Assembly (NCBI GenBank): GCA_009741485.1
Contig: CM019229.1
Span: 82,482-146,481, forward strand
Direction of reading: 5' to 3'
DNA from: Malurus cyaneus samueli
Lineage: Eukaryota; Chordata; Aves; Passeriformes; Maluridae
DNA: 64,000 nt
Shown here: positions 54,100-64,000 of the stretch, in pieces
Layout: every line of letters starts with the position of its first letter
Numbering within the stretch: the first letter of the stretch is position 1
Program-made: the position numbers and the translations under genes
Notes under the pieces: generated by a model
Told to the model about the DNA's origin: nothing
What the model saw: the letters and a program-made list of their open reading frames with translations, nothing else
The model's database searches: none

Positions 54100-55955
54100 G
54101 CGGGCAGGCGCACGTCTCAGCCCGCGCTACCCACTGCCGAGGTGCCCCGAAGCCGTGAGCCCGGCCCGAGCCCCTCGCCTGTTTCACGGGTTGGTTTCAG
54201 GCCGGGACGAGGGTGCTCGGGGTTGCGGTGATTTTGCCCTTGCCTCTCGCTGTCCGGCACACCTCGCCCAGCCGCGCCCTGCCCAGCGAGCACCGCAGCT
54301 GCCTAAGGTGGGCAGTGAGGCAAAGGAGAGGCTGGGAATTCTCGCTGTTCCTCCATGTCGTGAGATAACAACATAGAGACCAGTCACAGAACCACTGGCA
54401 CAGAAGAACTAGAAAGGAAAACGTGCGTGTGGAAAGTCATAATGAAAATCAATTCATGGCCTACAAGCTCCCATGGAGCTGGAAGAAGCCCGGCGTGGTG
54501 AGGCCCAGCCCTGGCACCGGGAGGGGGCACGGACACTTCGGACTGCTCCCATCTGCCTGGGGTGTGAGCACGGCCAGGGAAAACCCGGAGTGCTGCTGCC
54601 GCTGAGAACAGGGGAGAGTTGTCTGGTGTCATTAGCACCTGCCAGCGAGGAACCGAAACAGTTTTCCAGCAGGCAATGTGGGAACATGGGCCTGAGAACA
54701 GACAGCTGAAATCTGCGAGAGGATGCACATGAATGGTGAAAAGCAACTTAACCAGCTGCGTAAATAAACCCTTCACTAATACCTGGCACTGAATTTTGGT
54801 ATGCAGCAGGATGCACTCATCCCACACAATTCCTTCCTACAGCTGCTCCTCCACAGCCCCCCATCCCTGTGTCAGTCCCTGTGAAATAAAAGAGTTCCTT
54901 GTCTCTTCCCTGGAGAGAAGGAGGGACATATTCGGTTGGAGTAGGGAAGAGCATTGTTTAGTGATGTACACCTTCAGAGTCACAGAAGGACCAGGTTTAT
55001 GATAACTTCTAGCTCAGGTTCATAGTCCAGTGGGAAGAAGGCAGCATTAAAGAAGCTGCATTAAGACTGCTACTCTAGGTGTTGGCAGTCCAACTGTGCC
55101 TAAGCAGCAGATTAGCATGCATCATTTGAGCCTTTTCATTTGGAATCCACCTCACATTAGATTTCAATATAAAACTGAAAAATTGGTGTTTTCTGAGCAT
55201 TTCATGATTAAGAAAACTAATCAATCAAAAATTCTGGTAGATATGATGAACACGTAAACAAGCAGAGGAACAATTTAAGATGCCTAAAGCATGCATTCAT
55301 TTGCAGTATTAATTTTCCTTTCGCAGGAAACTACTGATTTATGTAACTTAAAAACACATTTAAACCCCCAGTAGCCATCACATGGGTGTCATGAGAGAAA
55401 CGGGGAAAAAGAAAGGAAGATTTGCTTCTGACATTTGCTGAGTTCAGCACAAAACTCCCAAATTAGGGTAATCTGCCATTTGTGAGGGATTACTGACTTT
55501 CCCTACTGATCGTGGTATAAATAGAGCCCCATTTAAAAAGTGCCTGTCATTGGAAAGCAGAATAAAAGTTGCATTCCAGCAAGCACTCATTACCTACACA
55601 CCAGCTGCAAGAGACTGACTCAGAATCACATTACTCAAATCAACTTGAAACAAGACAACCACCACTTGCAATTAAATTCCCTTCCCTCAATAAACTAAGC
55701 TGGAAAGCTTGGAAAAAAATAAACAGCATTGCAGACAAGAACACAACATTCTGTTTTCTGATGGAAAAATAGATCCCACAATGTCAACCCCCTTCAGGAG
55801 TCGCCCTCTGATCAGTCCCACATGCACCTGTAATCTGAAGGGAGGGCACTGCAGCCTCCAGATGTACCCCCAGTGACACCATCTTGCAGCTGTGGTGACA
55901 ACATTCATGAGGACAAAGACAAGTGTGTTTTTCTCACATACAAGAAACACAGACA
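54100..55955. other. Spacer between MAN1B1 promoter and UAP1L1 3' end
   Basis: The first 230 bases are CpG-rich and the rest is ordinary A+T-rich DNA. No gene or known repeat is recognised. Confidence 0.6.
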
Positions 55956-55959
55956 AACA

Positions 55960-58176
55960 CATAGAAATCACAGTAATGTCTTTATTGTAAAAAATGCTTA
56001 GATGTCCAGAAGTTTCTGGAGTACTACAGGCGTTCCCTTTGTTTCAGGTACTTTCTTCTGTTTTATAATGCATACAAAGATTTTGTTACATACAGGACAG
56101 ATTTTTTTTAAAGTTCTCTCAAAACTCTTTCTGTGTTCCAGTTTAAAATGTGAAGAGTCACAGAAAATAAAAAAACCAAGAGACAAGGCATTCAGCATTC
56201 TAATTTAGCTTCTTGAAAACAATCTTGAAAACTGTCATCAGCTCTGTTCTGTGTGCATGGAAACTGAAGCTTCAAAAAAAAAAAAAAGAACTTAAGAAAA
56301 AGCTAAAGAAATCTTCCTTTATAGCACAGCGCAGTGTAAAACAAGTGTGTGCTAGAATCACTGAGAAATACTTGCAAATATACAATGCAATTTGTTCTCA
56401 GATACAAAACCTGACTGACAGGAATGGAATGTGTAATAGAAACACTGTGCAAAAAGACTACAGAATTGTGTGACAAGGACAAATGCTTCATTTATACTAA
56501 AATTGTGAATTACTGGCTGCATATGCCAACTGAGGTAATCAGAACCGTCATTAGCCAGTCTGCCTGGGTGAAAGCATCATTACTGAAGTTCATGCAGAAA
56601 CACTTTACAGCCAAAAACTCTGGCACTGACATTTAGATGCTTTCTTTGGAAAACCTGAGCATACTTATAAACTGTATTTACTTTCAAAGTTATTTTTATA
56701 TTTCCCCATTCCCTTCTCTATTATTCTGAATAGAGCTCCACATCAGGAATTGCAGAAAACCATGGAAGTTATTTATCTTTAATGAAATAGCATCAGCAAT
56801 CCCTCAGTAGAAGCTGATGCATGAAATAACATTTCAGATGAGACATCTTTCTCACTACCTTTTCTAACACCATGTTTTGGGCAAGAGTATGCAATGTTTC
56901 TGATGCAAAGGCCAGCCACCAGAGAGTGCTCCTGACACATTCTTACCAAGGCTGAAACAACTCGGGGATGCTCAGCACAGGTTCTGCATCAGGCAGGCAT
57001 GAGCTTCCTGCAGCAGTGTCCAAAGATTGAACAGGAAGAATCAGTGGTGGGTGGAAGATCAGGACCACTCTGGGACCCCTTGCCAGGGCTGAGTTCACAT
57101 GCTACATATGTTCGGACAATTAGTGTCCTTCATTAGCTGATGCTTATCTTTACATTATAGTTAGTAACATATCTAAAAGAAAGGCATCTAAGGAATTACT
57201 TCCTAAGTGAAAGAGTGCTGGAAAATCACCTGGGTAAAAACTATAGAAGTAGTAGCTGGTGTTTTACTGTATAGCCTATTGATGCTGAGAGTAAGTATTT
57301 TTGTTTTGGTTAAACATTAAATTCTACCACTGGTATTTGTTTCTCTTACTACTTTCAAGTATCTCAAGAGAGCCTTGGCTGAGGGATATGGCATAAATTA
57401 AATAGGAAATGGAAAGGAAAACTGTTACAATCAGGAAGGGCAGAGGAAAATATACTCTTTTTTTTTTTAATTAAAAAACCCCAAGTCACTACAACCCTAA
57501 GGAGCAGCCAGTCTAGGCATGGCACATCGAGCCCAGATACAAAACCAGTCTGTTCTACTTTGGACTCCAATCCTCAAGCAATGCTTAGGCATAGCTACAT
57601 CCCTACATACAGCACTCTGTATAATGAAATTGCTGAATTGGATCTTGTAATCAACACAGGGCTAGGGAAAAAAAACTGACCGCTTGAGAGAAAACCTCAG
57701 TATCCAAAATCCTTCCACTCTTTCCAGGATGGGGCCTCAAACTGACTGCAGCTGTGCACACAATTTAGAAAACAAAACAAACCAAAGAAACAACCACACC
57801 AACACAAACAAGATACCTAATAAGGCACTGAAGAAATTTAATCTTCCTGAATGCAAAGCTGATTTATCAGGCCTTGACTGGCTCTTTTCCATATTCATAT
57901 GCATAGTAAGTAAGAAATATAGGATCTGTTTAGCACCCAGAAAGTGTTGAACCTCACTCACATCCAAGTATACAAAACAGACTGAGAGGTAAAAGGCACA
58001 GCCATCAAAGTTACCACACAGAACTGTGTTATCACAACTGCTGCAAGGATTTGGCATCAATCAGACACTGCAAAGCAATTTTTTTTTATAATGCACTTCA
58101 TAGCTGACATTTTAGTACTGTCAGTTCTTATAATGGATCTGACAAACATGGATCTGAGGGGAAAGGGCTTCCCACT
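55960..58176 (-). other. UAP1L1: Probable UAP1L1 3' UTR
   Basis: This stretch from the stop codon to the candidate poly(A) signal is A+T rich. It has no other coding similarity or repeat that I recognise. Confidence 0.5.
55981..55986 (-). terminator. Candidate UAP1L1 poly(A) signal
   Basis: AATAAA on the minus strand is followed after about 20 bases by a clear GT-rich element (tgtgtttgtctgtgttt). It would give a 3' UTR of about 2.2 kb. Confidence 0.6.
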
Positions 58177-63933
<5,757 letters not shown>

Positions 63934-64000
63934 TTAGCCAAGAACCAGTGCTACCAGATTTTACTTCCAACTCTGCCACACAGTTCGGGAGAGCATGCTC

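Overview
This window is vertebrate nuclear DNA, most likely from a bird. It has spliced genes with GT-AG introns, CR1 LINE 3' ends in both orientations, a CR1 ORF2 relic, ERVL and class I endogenous retroviruses, and no mammalian-type SINEs. The gene order DPP7 - MAN1B1 - UAP1L1 matches the amniote block on human 9q34.3. The species cannot be named from the sequence alone.

Layout. (1) DPP7 runs on the + strand from about 394 to 26868: twelve coding exons are visible, the catalytic triad is intact, and the signal-peptide start is missing. (2) A 5.8 kb convergent interval (26869-32641) holds the 3' UTRs and nothing else recognisable. (3) MAN1B1 runs on the - strand from 53531 to 32642. It is complete, with 13 coding exons and 673 predicted residues. 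A six-codon upstream ORF precedes its start, and a GC-rich two-level minisatellite lies just upstream. (4) A spacer follows at 54100-55960. (5) UAP1L1 is on the - strand: its last six coding exons (63803-58177) and 3' UTR are present, and its 5' part lies beyond the window.

The introns carry much of the repeat content. DPP7 intron 1 contains a CR1 copy split by a solo-LTR-like insertion. Intron 3 carries a decayed CR1 ORF2. Intron 4 carries an antisense class I ERV reduced to integrase plus env between two LTRs, with another LTR inside its env. Intron 6 holds an LTR-like element. Intron 7 holds an antisense, intronless, frameshifted kelch-like (BTB-BACK-kelch) pseudogene. MAN1B1 intron 2 is nearly filled by a 4.86 kb ERVL provirus with matching 5 bp target duplications.

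Functionally, MAN1B1 trims mannose from ER/Golgi N-glycans and feeds misfolded glycoproteins to ERAD. UAP1L1 is a relative of the enzyme that makes UDP-GlcNAc. DPP7 is a soluble dipeptidase of lysosomes and post-lysosomal vesicles. Their adjacency is conserved synteny, not an operon. I found no novel gene system. The most notable points are the 46+10n minisatellite by the MAN1B1 promoter, the MAN1B1 upstream ORF, the nested repeats and the kelch pseudogene.
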